NCBI RefSeq assembly: GCF_014843005.1
Contig: NZ_JACYXM010000010.1
Location: forward strand, 27,395-91,394
Direction: 5' to 3'
Length of the DNA stretch: 64,000 bases
Source: Rhodanobacter sp. DHG33
GTDB taxonomy: Bacteria > Pseudomonadota > Gammaproteobacteria > Xanthomonadales > Rhodanobacteraceae
A program made the position numbers and the translations under genes. This document shows positions 18,236 through 27,157 of this stretch, one piece after another (positions within the stretch are counted from its first letter, which is position 1; every line of letters starts with the position of its first letter). Under the pieces are notes generated by a model. That model made no database searches. It saw only the letters and a program-made list of their open reading frames with translations, and was not told where the DNA came from.

Positions 18236-19140
18236 GTAGCCTGCATTCCGCTGTTCAAGGCGGTCTCTGCCCGAAGCGCTTTGAGCTGCGCGGCGATGGC
18301 GCGGGCATGTTGCTCCGCGGCGTCGGGCCGGCCGGCAAGAAACAGGAAAGGCTCGATCAGCTCCAGCTCCATGAGCAGGAAGCGGCCGTCCACGACCACG
18401 CCATCCACCCGTGCGTACGTGATGTCGCCCAGCCCTAATTCAGCGCAGGCCGCCAGCACGTGCCGGGCGGCGGCGAGCATGGCCGCGTCGGGTTCCATGG
18501 CATCGGTGCGGCCGCCGTACTGGCTCTGCACGCGGTAGTCGCCCGCGGCGGGCCGCTTGACGACGGCGTGGCTGAACTCGCCGCCGAAGAACAGCAGCGA
18601 CCACTCGCCGTCGTCGACGATGGCCTGCACGAAAGGCTGCAGCAAATATTCGCCTGGCGGCAGCTCAGATACCGCGCGATCGAACGCGGCGTCGCCCGCC
18701 GTGCCGCGCACTGTGCGCCACGCGCCACCGCTGATGCATGGTTTGGCCACAACGTCCTGGCCATGGAACGGAGCCAGGGCATCGCGCAAAGCCCCGTGCG
18801 AGGCGAGCCGGGTGGGAATGATCGGCACTCCGAGCGATTCCAGTTGCAACAGGTAGCGCTTGTCGCTGTTCCAGCGCATCAGTGCTACGGGATTGATGAC
18901 CGGCACGCCCGCGCGCTCGAGCCGGTCCAGCCAGGCAAGGAACGCGTCGTAGTGTTCGAAGTAGTCCCAGATGGTGCGGACCAGCACCGCATCGTGGCGG
19001 CCCCAGTCGACACCGGGATCGTTCCATACGCAAACCTGCGACTGGATGTCGAGCGTCGCAAGCGAAGCTACCAAGTGGGCGTCGTCGGGCTGGACGGCCG
19101 GATAGGCCGCCGAGGTGGCGATGGCAAGCTGGACGGGCAT
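18211..19140 (-). CDS. ATP-grasp ligase of unknown substrate
   Basis: A 309-residue protein. The N-terminal pre-ATP-grasp part includes VLVRTIWDYFEHYDAFLAWL; the ATP-grasp region includes VVAKPCISGGAWRT, GEYLLQPFV and the metal-binding MELELIEPFLFL. The overall form is like glutathione-synthetase/RimK relatives such as the cycloserine-pathway ligase DcsG. It stands alone with no biosynthetic partners, so the carboxylate and amine substrates cannot be named. The start ATG at 19140 gives the usual length. Confidence 0.82.
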   Translation of the reverse strand: MPVQLAIATSAAYPAVQPDDAHLVASLATLDIQSQVCVWNDPGVDWGRHDAVLVRTIWDYFEHYDAFLAWLDRLERAGVPVINPVALMRWNSDKRYLLQLESLGVPIIPTRLASHGALRDALAPFHGQDVVAKPCISGGAWRTVRGTAGDAAFDRAVSELPPGEYLLQPFVQAIVDDGEWSLLFFGGEFSHAVVKRPAAGDYRVQSQYGGRTDAMEPDAAMLAAARHVLAACAELGLGDITYARVDGVVVDGRFLLMELELIEPFLFLAGRPDAAEQHARAIAAQLKALRAETALNSGMQATQDFAGTL

Positions 19141-19381
19141 GGGTTGCTCTCCAAGATCATGGAAAGGGCGCCCTTGCCGAGGTCATCACGAGCCAAGCGT
19201 GGCGGATCGTGATCCGTCGCAGCACCCCTTGGCCCGGACGGCGCGCAGAAGGTTTCCGGCGCGCCAAACGTGTGCAGTTTCCTTGCGGCCCTGCAGCGTG
19301 TCAATTTGCCGATGCGGCAGCGCCCTGCATGGAGAGCGTATGCTCGCGCGGTCCCCATCGCCTGCATGAAGGCACCACGAC

Positions 19382-20134
19382 GTGTTGATCCACTGGACTC
19401 ATCTCTGGCCGTCCATGCTGGCCTCCTTCCTCGCTTCGCTTGTGGAATGCGTAGAAGCTCTGACCGTGGTGCTGGCGGTAGGCGCGGTGCGCGGCTGGCG
19501 CAGCGCATTGGCCGGCAGTGCGTCGGGCTTGGCGGCATTGCTGTTGCTGGTCGTGGCCTTGGGCCACGCGCTCACCCGCATCCCGCTGCAGAAACTGCAG
19601 CTGGTGGTGGGCGGCCTGCTGCTGCTGTTCGGCATGCGCTGGTTGCGCAAGGCTGTGCTGCGCGCGGCGGGCGTGCTCGCGCTGCACGACGAGGCGGCGA
19701 TCTACGAACGCGAGGCACAGGCGCTGCGCGAACAGGCTGTCGCTGCGCATGCGTGGGACAAGCTGGCCTTCGCGGCAGCGTTCAAGATCACCGTGCTCGA
19801 AGGCGTCGAGGTGGTGTTCATCGTGCTCGCCATCGGCGCCGGCCGTCCCGACCTGCTGTGGCCGGCCAGCCTGGGCGCGCTCGCTGCATTGCTGGTGGTG
19901 GCGGCGCTGGGCGTGGCGGTGCACAAGCCGCTGGCGCGCGTGCCGGAGAACACCTTGAAGTTCGCGGTGGGCGTGTTGCTGTGCGCGTTCGGCACGTACT
20001 GGGCGGGCGAGGGCATGGGCTATGCGTGGCCGGGTGCGGACGGCGCCATTCCGCTGCTCATGTGCGCCTTCCTGGCAGTGGCGATGCTGTGCGTCGCCGG
20101 ATGCCGGCGCATGGCGGCGGGAGTCGCCCGATGA
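19382..20134 (+). CDS. COG4280-type membrane protein with duplicated ExxE helices
   Basis: A 250-residue membrane protein with about seven helices. Two related blocks, SLVECVEALTVVLAVGA near residue 20 and ITVLEGVEVVFIVLAIGA near 138, each carry E-x-x-E within a helix. That is reminiscent of the REGLE-type metal sites of FTR1 iron permeases and of other duplicated transporter folds. The start is GTG at 19382; an ATG at 19415 is an alternative. The downstream gene overlaps by ATGA. Transport of a cation is a reasonable guess only. Confidence 0.78.
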   Translation: MLIHWTHLWPSMLASFLASLVECVEALTVVLAVGAVRGWRSALAGSASGLAALLLLVVALGHALTRIPLQKLQLVVGGLLLLFGMRWLRKAVLRAAGVLALHDEAAIYEREAQALREQAVAAHAWDKLAFAAAFKITVLEGVEVVFIVLAIGAGRPDLLWPASLGALAALLVVAALGVAVHKPLARVPENTLKFAVGVLLCAFGTYWAGEGMGYAWPGADGAIPLLMCAFLAVAMLCVAGCRRMAAGVAR

Positions 20135-20337
20135 GCTGGCTGCGTACGATCCTGGCCGAACTCTGGGGCCTGTTCGTCGACGACGGCCGCTATGCATTCG
20201 CCATCGTGGCGTGGCTGCTGCTGGCGTGGCTGGCGCTGCCGCTGTTGCGGCTTGGCGGCGGTTGCAACGCGCTGGTGTTCGCGGCCGGCCTGCTCGCGAT
20301 CCTGGCCGAGAACGTGTTGCGCCGCGCGCGACGTTGA
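20131..20337 (+). CDS. Small two-helix membrane protein
   Basis: A 68-residue protein (MSWLRTILAELWGLFVDDGR) with hydrophobic helices at about 22-40 and 45-62 and a basic tail RRARR. Its ATG overlaps the stop of the COG4280 gene (ATGA), so the two are translationally coupled, and it may be a partner subunit. No family recognised. Confidence 0.72.
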   Translation: MSWLRTILAELWGLFVDDGRYAFAIVAWLLLAWLALPLLRLGGGCNALVFAAGLLAILAENVLRRARR

Positions 20338-20357
20338 GCCCGGAACGGTGCCGGGTT

Positions 20358-20687
20358 CTAGCCGGCGTCGTCCCAGAACACTTCGACCGCATCGGGGTTC
20401 ATGAAACCCCAGATGGGCGTGCCAAGCCGCACCAGGCCTGTGCGGATGCGGTGGGTGCATTCGTCGTACGCGGAAATGCGATAGACCAGCTGGTACCTCG
20501 AGGTGGTGAACCACATCGACAGCGGCAAAGACAGCCAGACGGCATTGGACTTTGCCTGCAGGATGCGCAGCTTGTTGGCGCTGGCCCAGTCCTGCAGCAG
20601 GGCCTTCGCGTTCGCGTAGTGGCGCCAGGTCAGGTAGGTCGCTGCGACGATCACTACCACCAGCAACAAAGGCGCGGTCTTGCCCAT
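20358..20687 (-). CDS. Single-pass membrane protein of unknown function
   Basis: A 109-residue protein with an N-terminal helix (APLLLVVVIVAATYLTW) and a soluble part with WGFMNPDAVEVFWDD at the C terminus. A G-rich ribosome site precedes the ATG at 20687. It converges on the small membrane protein upstream. No family recognised. Confidence 0.65.
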   Translation of the reverse strand: MGKTAPLLLVVVIVAATYLTWRHYANAKALLQDWASANKLRILQAKSNAVWLSLPLSMWFTTSRYQLVYRISAYDECTHRIRTGLVRLGTPIWGFMNPDAVEVFWDDAG

Positions 20688-20800
20688 CGTGTATCCCCCG
20701 GTTTCCCCGTGCGAAGCGTGGGCCGTGCCGTGCGGCGGCGCAAGTCGTCCCTGCCGTCAGGGACTGGTCGAACCCCGGCTCGCCATGCCAAGGTTGCCGG

Positions 20801-22135
20801 ATGACGAACGAAACCAGCTCCCCTGCCTACCTGCGCCGGCTCGGCGTATGGGACGGCGCGATGATCGTGGTCGGCGGCGTGATCGGCGCCGGCATCTTCC
20901 GCACGCCGGCCACGGTGGCGGAACGCACGGCGTCCGGCCTGCCGCTGCTGGCGGTGTGGGTGCTGGGCGGGCTGCTCACGCTCACCGGCGTGTTGTGCTA
21001 CGCGGAACTGGGCTCGCGGCGGCCGCACGCGGGCGGCATCTATCTCTACATTCGCGAGGCTTTCGGTTCGCTGCCGGGCTTTCTGTTCGGCTGGGCGATG
21101 GCGCTGATCAACTATCCCGGCAGCGTGGCGGCGGTGGCCACCACGTTCGCCGATTATTTCTGCAAGGCGCTGGACCTGCCGCTGCCGTGGGTGAAGCCGG
21201 TGGGTGTGGCTGCGATCGTGTTCATCGTGGGCGTGAACCTCACCGGCATCCGCGCCGGCGCGATGATGCAGAACATTTTCGCGGTGCTGAAGCTCACCGC
21301 GATCGCGATGCTGGTGGCAGTGGGTCTGGCGTTGGCGCACGGCCATCTCGGCGGCGTACTGGCGACCGACACCACGCATCCGGTGTCCGGGGGCGCCTTC
21401 GTGGGAGCGTTGCTGCCGGTGTTGTTCACTTATGGCGGCTTTCATTATTTGAACGATCTCGCCGGCGAGGTGCGCGATCCGCAGCGCACGCTGCCGCGCG
21501 CCTTGCTGCTCGGCATGCTGGGCGTGGTGCTGGCTTATGTGCTGGCGAACGTGGCCTACCTCACCGGCCTGGGCCATGCGGGACTGGCCGGCAGCTCCGC
21601 GCCTGCGGCCGACCTGATGCGCCGCCTGTTCGGCGAGACCGGCGCGAAGGTGATGGCGATCGGCATCGCCTGTTCCACCTTCGGCTATTGCAGCATCGCC
21701 ATCGCCGGCGGCGCGCGCGTGATGCAGACCATGGGCGCGGACGGCATGCTGTTCCGCGCGGTGGGCTACATCGACCCGCGCACGCGCACGCCGCAGGTGG
21801 CGCTTGTCGTGCTGGGTGCGTGGACCGTGGTGCTGGTGTTGTGGGGCAACTTCGGCCAGCTGGTGGACTACACCGCCGTGGGCGAGTGGCTGGGCCACGC
21901 CGTCGGCATCGGCACGCTGTTCTGGTATCGCTGGAAGTTCGTGGACGAACCCGCGCCGTACCGCGTGCCGCTGTTTCCGCTGATGCCGCTGGTGTTCGTG
22001 CTCACTGTGACGGGCGTGATCGTCGCCACCGCGATTTCCTCGCCGCACGATGCGGGCATGAGTCTGCTCATCATTGCGCTGGGTGCGCCGGTGTACTGGC
22101 TGTGGCAGTGGTGGCAGCGCCGGTCGGCGGCGTGA
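20801..22135 (+). CDS. APC-superfamily amino-acid permease
   Basis: A 444-residue transporter with twelve predicted helices. The first carries VVGGVIGAGIFRTPA, the glycine-rich unwound helix that binds the substrate alpha-carboxylate. CYAELGSRRPHAGGIYLYIREAFG follows in helix 3. The TFGYCSIAIAGGARVMQTMGADGM region is typical of the family. It is probably a proton-coupled amino-acid/polyamine carrier or a LAT-like exchanger; specificity cannot be read. The ATG at 20801 is the first that makes sense by homology, although its ribosome site is weak. Confidence 0.9.
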   Translation: MTNETSSPAYLRRLGVWDGAMIVVGGVIGAGIFRTPATVAERTASGLPLLAVWVLGGLLTLTGVLCYAELGSRRPHAGGIYLYIREAFGSLPGFLFGWAMALINYPGSVAAVATTFADYFCKALDLPLPWVKPVGVAAIVFIVGVNLTGIRAGAMMQNIFAVLKLTAIAMLVAVGLALAHGHLGGVLATDTTHPVSGGAFVGALLPVLFTYGGFHYLNDLAGEVRDPQRTLPRALLLGMLGVVLAYVLANVAYLTGLGHAGLAGSSAPAADLMRRLFGETGAKVMAIGIACSTFGYCSIAIAGGARVMQTMGADGMLFRAVGYIDPRTRTPQVALVVLGAWTVVLVLWGNFGQLVDYTAVGEWLGHAVGIGTLFWYRWKFVDEPAPYRVPLFPLMPLVFVLTVTGVIVATAISSPHDAGMSLLIIALGAPVYWLWQWWQRRSAA

Positions 22136-22313
22136 ACGGCTCCGGCTGCTTGCCGGCGTGGGTTTGCGCGCTGGATTGATTGCCATCGCCGGTGCTGCGT
22201 TCGCGGGTTTCGTCGACGCGGCACGCAATGCATGTGCGGAGTGACGACGAGGGCCGCGATGCCGTGGCTGTCGGCGGGGTTATGCTTGCGGATCGATTTC
22301 TTCGGAGCCGCCC

Positions 22314-23084
22314 ATGTGCCTGATCGCTTTCGCCTGGCAGGCGCACCCGCGCTGGCGGCTGGTGCTGGCCGGCAATCGCGACGAATTCCACGCGCGGCCC
22401 AGTGCGGAGCTGGCGCGCTGGGCCGACTTGCCCATCGTCGCCGGGCGCGATCTTGAAGCCGGCGGCACGTGGCTGGGCGCGACGGATGGCGGGCGCTGCT
22501 GCGTGGTCACCAACGTGCGCGATCCACGCGATCCGCAGCAGGGCGCCTCGCGCGGCCTGCTCGTCAGCGACTATCTTGCAGGCGATGCGGACGCGACAGT
22601 GCACGCGGAGCGGTTGCGTGCCCGTGCCGGGGACTATCGTCCCTTCAACCTGCTTACGTTCGATGCGCATGCCGCGTTCTATCTGGGCAATCGCCCGGAG
22701 TCCCGTGCCGAGGCGGTGAGTCCCGGCGTGCATGGTCTGTCGAACGCGGATTTCAATACGCCGTGGCCAAAGACGCGCGCGTTGATGGCGCGCCTGGATG
22801 CGTGGCTGGCCGATCGCCGCGAGGAGGATTTCGCGCCGCTGTTCAGCGCGCTCGCCGACGAGCGGCAGGCACCCGATGCGGACCTGCCCGATACCGGCGT
22901 GGGCCTGGAGCGCGAGCGCTGGCTTTCCAGTGCCTTCATCCGCGGCGAACACTACGGCACGCGCGCGAGCACGGTGGTGGCGATCGGCCACGATGGGTCA
23001 GGGGTGATCGTCGAGCGGCGCTTCGGGCCGGAGGGCCGCTTCCTTGGCGAGAGCCGGCTGTCCCTCGGAACGCAGGGCTCCTAG
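22314..23084 (+). CDS. NRDE (TANGO2-like) family protein
   Basis: A 256-residue Ntn-hydrolase-like protein that starts MCLIAFAWQ. The N-terminal Cys2 and the LAGNRDEFHAR box define the NRDE/TANGO2 family; GGTWLGATDGGRCCVVTNVRD is a second family block. Human TANGO2 has been linked to haem or lipid handling, but no bacterial role is settled. It overlaps the converging YchJ gene by four bases. Confidence 0.92.
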   Translation: MCLIAFAWQAHPRWRLVLAGNRDEFHARPSAELARWADLPIVAGRDLEAGGTWLGATDGGRCCVVTNVRDPRDPQQGASRGLLVSDYLAGDADATVHAERLRARAGDYRPFNLLTFDAHAAFYLGNRPESRAEAVSPGVHGLSNADFNTPWPKTRALMARLDAWLADRREEDFAPLFSALADERQAPDADLPDTGVGLERERWLSSAFIRGEHYGTRASTVVAIGHDGSGVIVERRFGPEGRFLGESRLSLGTQGS

Positions 23085-23482
23085 AGCAACTCGCCGTCCA
23101 CGTAATACCAGCGGTCCGCCTCGCGCACGAAACGGCTGATTTCGTGCTGGCGTTGGGCGCTGCCACCGGCGAGGCGATAGCGGGCCACGAATTCCACCGT
23201 GGCGTGATCGGCGTCGAGCAGCTGTTCGCCACGCACGTCCAGCCCCAGCCAGGTTGGCGCGGGCTGTTGCGCGCTCAGCCGCAGCGAAGCGGGCCGGGTA
23301 TCGGCGTGCCAGGTGCCGAGCAGGTAGTCCTCGCGCTTGAGCACGTAGGCGCTGTAGCGCGAACGCATCAGCTGGGCAGGGCTGCTGGCTGCTGCGGCGC
23401 CGTCGAGCAGCGGGCCGCAGCAGGTGGCGTAACCGGCCGGGTGGCCGCAGGGGCAAGGTGTGAGGGTGTCGATTGCCTTCAT
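23081..23482 (-). CDS. YchJ/UPF0225 family protein with SEC-C motif
   Basis: A 133-residue protein with the zinc-binding SEC-C motif CPCGHPAGYATCCGPLL near the N terminus. The YchJ core follows (LMRSRYSAYVLKREDYLLGTW, and ATVEFVARYR, HEISRFVREADRWYYVDGE). The fold is NTF2-like. Function is unknown. No further SEC-C motif is present at the C terminus, unlike some longer relatives. Confidence 0.92.
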   Translation of the reverse strand: MKAIDTLTPCPCGHPAGYATCCGPLLDGAAAASSPAQLMRSRYSAYVLKREDYLLGTWHADTRPASLRLSAQQPAPTWLGLDVRGEQLLDADHATVEFVARYRLAGGSAQRQHEISRFVREADRWYYVDGELL

Positions 23483-23501
23483 GCCACCCCGGCGCAGACG
23501 C

Positions 23502-23699
23502 TCAGGCGGGGCGGCCGCGCAGCACGCGGGCAGGCAGCATCAGGAGTGCGCCGAGGAAGGCGAACACCGCGCCTACGGTGATGCCCACCAGCCGGAACGG
23601 CAGGCAGATCAGCCACACGATGGGGTAAAGCACCAGCGCCAGCAGCGCGATCGGCCAGCAGAACACCAGCAGCAAGAGCCAGAGCAGGAAAGCGGCCAT
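23502..23699 (-). CDS. Small hydrophobic membrane protein
   Basis: A 65-residue, almost wholly hydrophobic protein (two or three helices) ending in LPARVLRGRPA. The TGAGG before the ATG at 23699 is an acceptable ribosome site. No family assigned. It sits between the YchJ and NnrU genes on the same strand. Confidence 0.65.
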   Translation of the reverse strand: MAAFLLWLLLLVFCWPIALLALVLYPIVWLICLPFRLVGITVGAVFAFLGALLMLPARVLRGRPA

Positions 23700-23787
23700 G
23701 ACATGACCTCAGGAGAGGATGGATGGCAAAACTGTAGCGCGATTCGCGACGCGCTGCGCAGTGTCTTTCGGCACCCCGCAGCTGTGC

Positions 23788-24366
23788 TCACATCACCGGC
23801 TTCGCGCCGATCAGCAGTGCGTGCAGCCAGAACGCGAAAGCCGCCCAGGCCACCACGCCGACGACGACGGTGAGGGCCGTGCCCTTGAGCGTGCCGGGCG
23901 GGTACACCGTGCCCTCGCGGCGGTCGCGGCGGCGCGAGGGGGCGAACAGCGCCACGGCCCACAGCAGAAAGGCGCCGAACAGCACCACGTCGTGCAGCAT
24001 GCCGGTGGCGAGCAGATGGCCGAATGCCCATGTCTTCACCGCCAGTACCTGCGGATGATGCAGGCGCGCCTTGATGCCGTTGCGCGGCACCCGTGCGGCG
24101 GCGAGCAGCACGAAAGCCACCAGGGTGAACAGTGCGTTGAGCCGCATCAGCCACAGCGGCGGCGAGTACAGCAGCACCGGCGTGTGCCGCGCCAGCCCGA
24201 AGCCCCAGCAGATCAGCACAAAGCCGACCAGCGATATCAGCGCGTACAGACCTTTCCAACGCGTCGGGCCCAGCCGGGCGATCTGCTTCGCACGCCAGTC
24301 ATCGGCAAAGATGCGCAGCGAATGCATGCCGAGAAAAAGCACGAGACCGAGGATCAGCACAGGCAT
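23788..24366 (-). CDS. NnrU family membrane protein
   Basis: A 192-residue protein with about six helices. LILGLVLFLGMHSLRIF at the start, RWKGLYALISLVGFVLICWG and HPQVLAVKTWAFGHLLATG match NnrU, a family first linked to nitric-oxide metabolism in denitrifiers and related to isoprenylcysteine methyltransferase-like folds. No nitrite or nitric oxide reductase genes are near, so a denitrification role is unsupported here. The start ATG at 24366 is the family start. Confidence 0.88.
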   Translation of the reverse strand: MPVLILGLVLFLGMHSLRIFADDWRAKQIARLGPTRWKGLYALISLVGFVLICWGFGLARHTPVLLYSPPLWLMRLNALFTLVAFVLLAAARVPRNGIKARLHHPQVLAVKTWAFGHLLATGMLHDVVLFGAFLLWAVALFAPSRRRDRREGTVYPPGTLKGTALTVVVGVVAWAAFAFWLHALLIGAKPVM

Positions 24367-24418
24367 GGCAGGCGGCTCCGCAGGCGGTATCGCGGAGTAT
24401 AGGCGGCCGCGCGCAGCG

Positions 24419-24970
24419 TCACGAGTGCGGTGCGACCCGTACGGCCAGCGCCAGCGCGTCGCCGTGCAACACCAGCGTGCCGCTTCCGGGTCGCCATGCG
24501 TCGCCCGCGTGCAGCGGACCTTCGGCGGTATCGATGTTGCCCCGCATGCAGTACACCAGCGCGATGCCGGCATCGGCGTGCCGTGTACCCGCGCCGTGCC
24601 ACGCTTCGATGTCGCCGCGCATGCGGTCGCGGCGCAGCATCAGGTTGAAGTCGCGGCTGGGTCCGCCAGCCAGCGTCACGTCCACGCCGGTTTCGCCGCG
24701 GAACGCGAAGGGCATGCCTGGCGTGGTGAGGGCGTGGTGGTGCCCGTCGTCCATCTTCATCGTGAAGCCGGCACCGTCGAGCAGGGCGATCACGCGGTCG
24801 ATACCGGGGAAGGCGGAGAACGGCGCGGCGCTTTCCACCTCGGCAACGCTCACGCGCCAGAGGAAATCGTCCATGCCTGCGCCGGGCGGATGGATGGCCA
24901 GTTCGCGGGTGCGGCCCAGGCCGTTCTTCCATGGCGTGGCCGGGCAATCGGCAAGTCGGAGGATGGGCAT
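24419..24970 (-). CDS. HutD/Ves family cupin-like protein
   Basis: A 183-residue bicupin. LADCPATPWKNGLGRTRELA near the N terminus, FLWRVSVAEVESAAPFSAFPGIDR and SRDFNLMLRR are typical of HutD/Ves. HutD is linked with histidine utilisation in pseudomonads, but no hut genes are in the window. Start ATG at 24970. Confidence 0.9.
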   Translation of the reverse strand: MPILRLADCPATPWKNGLGRTRELAIHPPGAGMDDFLWRVSVAEVESAAPFSAFPGIDRVIALLDGAGFTMKMDDGHHHALTTPGMPFAFRGETGVDVTLAGGPSRDFNLMLRRDRMRGDIEAWHGAGTRHADAGIALVYCMRGNIDTAEGPLHAGDAWRPGSGTLVLHGDALALAVRVAPHS

Positions 24971-25108
24971 CGTCGAAACCGCGGTCGATGGTTTGCGCCG
25001 GAGCGTCGCATGGTGGCACGAGGGCGGTTCGGCTGCTCTCGCTTCGAGACGAGGGATCGGCATCCAGTCGTTGCCCCGCGGCCGGGCGCGGGGCAACGGC
25101 TCAGGCCA

Positions 25109-26275
25109 TCAACGCATGATGCCGGTGTGTCCCAGCGAATAGCGGCCCGGCTGCGGCCACACTGCGAGGCCGTGCGGCTCGGCGCCGACCTTGATGATGC
25201 GCACCTTGCCGGTAGCGGTGTCGAAGGCGTAGACGACGTCGTCGAAGCGGCCGGAGAGCCACAGCGTCTTGCCGTCCGCGCTGACGTTGCCCATGTCCGG
25301 GCTGCCGCCGCCAGGGATTGGCCAGTTGGCGACGACCTTGCGCGTGGCGAAGTCGATCACCGACACGCTGCCGGGTCCGTGGCGCGGGCCGTGCACCTTG
25401 TTGGAGCCGCGGTTGGCGACGTACAGCCTGGTGGCGTCGCGGCTGGGGTATTCGCCGTGCGTGCCGATGCCGGTCTTGATGAAGCCGATCTTGGTGAAGC
25501 TGTCGCCGTCGATCAGGAACACGCCGTCGGCCATCATGTCGGCCACGTAGAACACCTTGCCGTCGGGCGAGACGCGGATGTCCTGCGGCATGCCGTGCTT
25601 GTCGAGTTCGAGATAGCCAAGCACCTTGTGGTTGACCATGTCGATCTTGGTCAGCTTGCCGCCGAACTCGCAGGTGAAGATCGCGTAGCGGCCGTCGATG
25701 GCGAAGTCGGCGTGGTTGATGCCCTTGCACTCGGGCGCGTTCACGCTGAACTTCAGCGCCATCGTGTGCGGGTCGCGGAAATCCAGCCGTGCGTGCGCCT
25801 CGGCCACCACGATGGCGTACTTGCCGTCGGGGGTGAAGTACATGTTGTACGGGTCGTCCACCGGAATCGCCTGGCCGGGCTTGCCGGTCTTCGGATTGAT
25901 GGGCGTGAGGCTGCCGTCGTTGTGGCCTTCGGCGTTGTTGGTGACCCACAGCGTCTGGAGGTCGTACGCGGGCACCACGTGCTGCGGGCTGCGGCCGACC
26001 TTGAAGGTGTCGACCACCTTGTAGGTGGCGGGGTCGATCACGGTGACGCTGTCGCCGCGCAGGTTCGGCACGTAGATGCGCTGCAGCGCGCCGGCCACGG
26101 CCGGGCTGAACATGTTGAAGCCCGCCTGGCTGTACATGTCGGCGGGATTCACCACACGCGGCATGCCGGGCACGGTGGTCACGGATTGCGCCAGGGTCGC
26201 GGCGGAGGCGCAGAGGCCGACGAGGGTGCCGGCCAGCAGCGCGAGGCGGGGGAAACGACGGGAACGGTGGGTCAT
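25109..26275 (-). CDS. Exported YVTN/YncE-like beta-propeller
   Basis: A 388-residue protein with an N-terminal signal peptide (RLALLAGTLVGLCASAATLAQ). About seven blades follow, seen as repeats such as SVTVIDPATYKVVDTFKVG, YFTPDGKYAIVV, LYVANRGSNKV, SVIDFATRKVVANW and GKTLWLSGRFDDVVYAFDTATG. It is likely periplasmic. Such propellers act as binding scaffolds or bind cofactors; no haem (CxxCH) motif is present. It lies 39 bases after the creatininase-like gene, last in a three-gene minus-strand cluster. Confidence 0.85.
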   Translation of the reverse strand: MTHRSRRFPRLALLAGTLVGLCASAATLAQSVTTVPGMPRVVNPADMYSQAGFNMFSPAVAGALQRIYVPNLRGDSVTVIDPATYKVVDTFKVGRSPQHVVPAYDLQTLWVTNNAEGHNDGSLTPINPKTGKPGQAIPVDDPYNMYFTPDGKYAIVVAEAHARLDFRDPHTMALKFSVNAPECKGINHADFAIDGRYAIFTCEFGGKLTKIDMVNHKVLGYLELDKHGMPQDIRVSPDGKVFYVADMMADGVFLIDGDSFTKIGFIKTGIGTHGEYPSRDATRLYVANRGSNKVHGPRHGPGSVSVIDFATRKVVANWPIPGGGSPDMGNVSADGKTLWLSGRFDDVVYAFDTATGKVRIIKVGAEPHGLAVWPQPGRYSLGHTGIMR

Positions 26276-26314
26276 GATCGGTTTCGCTGTGGGAATGGGG
26301 AAGCGAGCGGGCCA

Positions 26315-27133
26315 TTATCGCCCAGACGTGTCCTTGCGGATCGCCTCGACGGTGCGCGCCACGATGGCGTCGATGCCGAGCTGGCCCAGTGCCGCGCTGG
26401 AGCGGTGCGGGTCGCCGCCGTACACGCCGTCGGCGGTGCCAAGCTTCGGCGCGCTGCGCAGGCCGTCCAGCCGCACCATCTGCGGCGCCACCGCCAGTTG
26501 CAGCGAAGTGTCGGCCAGGCCCGCATGGGTGCCGATCTCGTCGTCGCGGATGCCGTGCTGGCGCAGGATCTGCGCGTAGCCGGTGGAACTCGCCTCGTAG
26601 TATTCCGGCGGCACGAAGGCGCGCGCCTGCGTGCCGGCCCATTGCTTGTTGAGCTGCGCCATCACGTGTTGCAGGTCCTTCTGGTAGCCGCCGTGGTCGC
26701 CGAGGAACACGATGTTGCGGAAGCCGTGTACGGCAAAACTGTTGGCGGCCGATACCAGCAATTGTTCGAAGGTAGCGTCCGGGATGGTGATGGTGCCGGG
26801 GAAGCGCATGTGCGAGGTCGGCGGGCTGTAGCCGCCTTCGGGCACGTAGTCGACGGTGGGCGCCACCAGCGCATTGCCCAGCTTCTGCGCGATGCGCTCG
26901 GCCAGCACCGTGGCGCGCCGGTTGTGCTTGCCCACCGCGATGTAGGGGCCGCTCTGCTCGGTGCCGCCGATGGGGATGATGAGGGTGGTCTTGCCGGCGT
27001 GGACCTGGTCGCGGATTTCGGTCCAGGTGAGGTCCTGCAGCTGCACGGTGGCGGGCGCCTGCGCGAAAGCGGCCTGCGCGGCGAACAGCAGCGCGGCGAA
27101 TGCGAAGGCGCGTGGCAGAAAGCGTGATGGCAT
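26315..27133 (-). CDS. Exported creatininase-family protein
   Basis: A 272-residue protein with a signal peptide (FAFAALLFAAQAAFAQ), which is unusual for a family that is mostly cytosolic. Family marks are LIIPIGGTEQSGPYI, HMRFPGTITIP, FLGDHGGY and GTHAGLADTS. The usual metal site E-x-H of EQHGPH reads EQSGPY here; GKHN may supply another histidine. The ligand set is therefore altered, and hydrolysis of creatinine itself is unlikely. Start ATG at 27133, 24 bases after the dioxygenase stop, so operonic. Confidence 0.85.
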   Translation of the reverse strand: MPSRFLPRAFAFAALLFAAQAAFAQAPATVQLQDLTWTEIRDQVHAGKTTLIIPIGGTEQSGPYIAVGKHNRRATVLAERIAQKLGNALVAPTVDYVPEGGYSPPTSHMRFPGTITIPDATFEQLLVSAANSFAVHGFRNIVFLGDHGGYQKDLQHVMAQLNKQWAGTQARAFVPPEYYEASSTGYAQILRQHGIRDDEIGTHAGLADTSLQLAVAPQMVRLDGLRSAPKLGTADGVYGGDPHRSSAALGQLGIDAIVARTVEAIRKDTSGR

Positions 27134-27157
27134 GGTGTTCCTTGGGTGGAATGGGGA

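Noticed and set aside
24071..27127. A very long open frame on the plus strand (about 1000 codons)
   Set aside because: It runs antisense to NnrU, HutD, the propeller and the creatininase gene. It reads as low-complexity Arg/Gly/Val/His sequence typical of the opposite strand of high-GC genes, with no domain.
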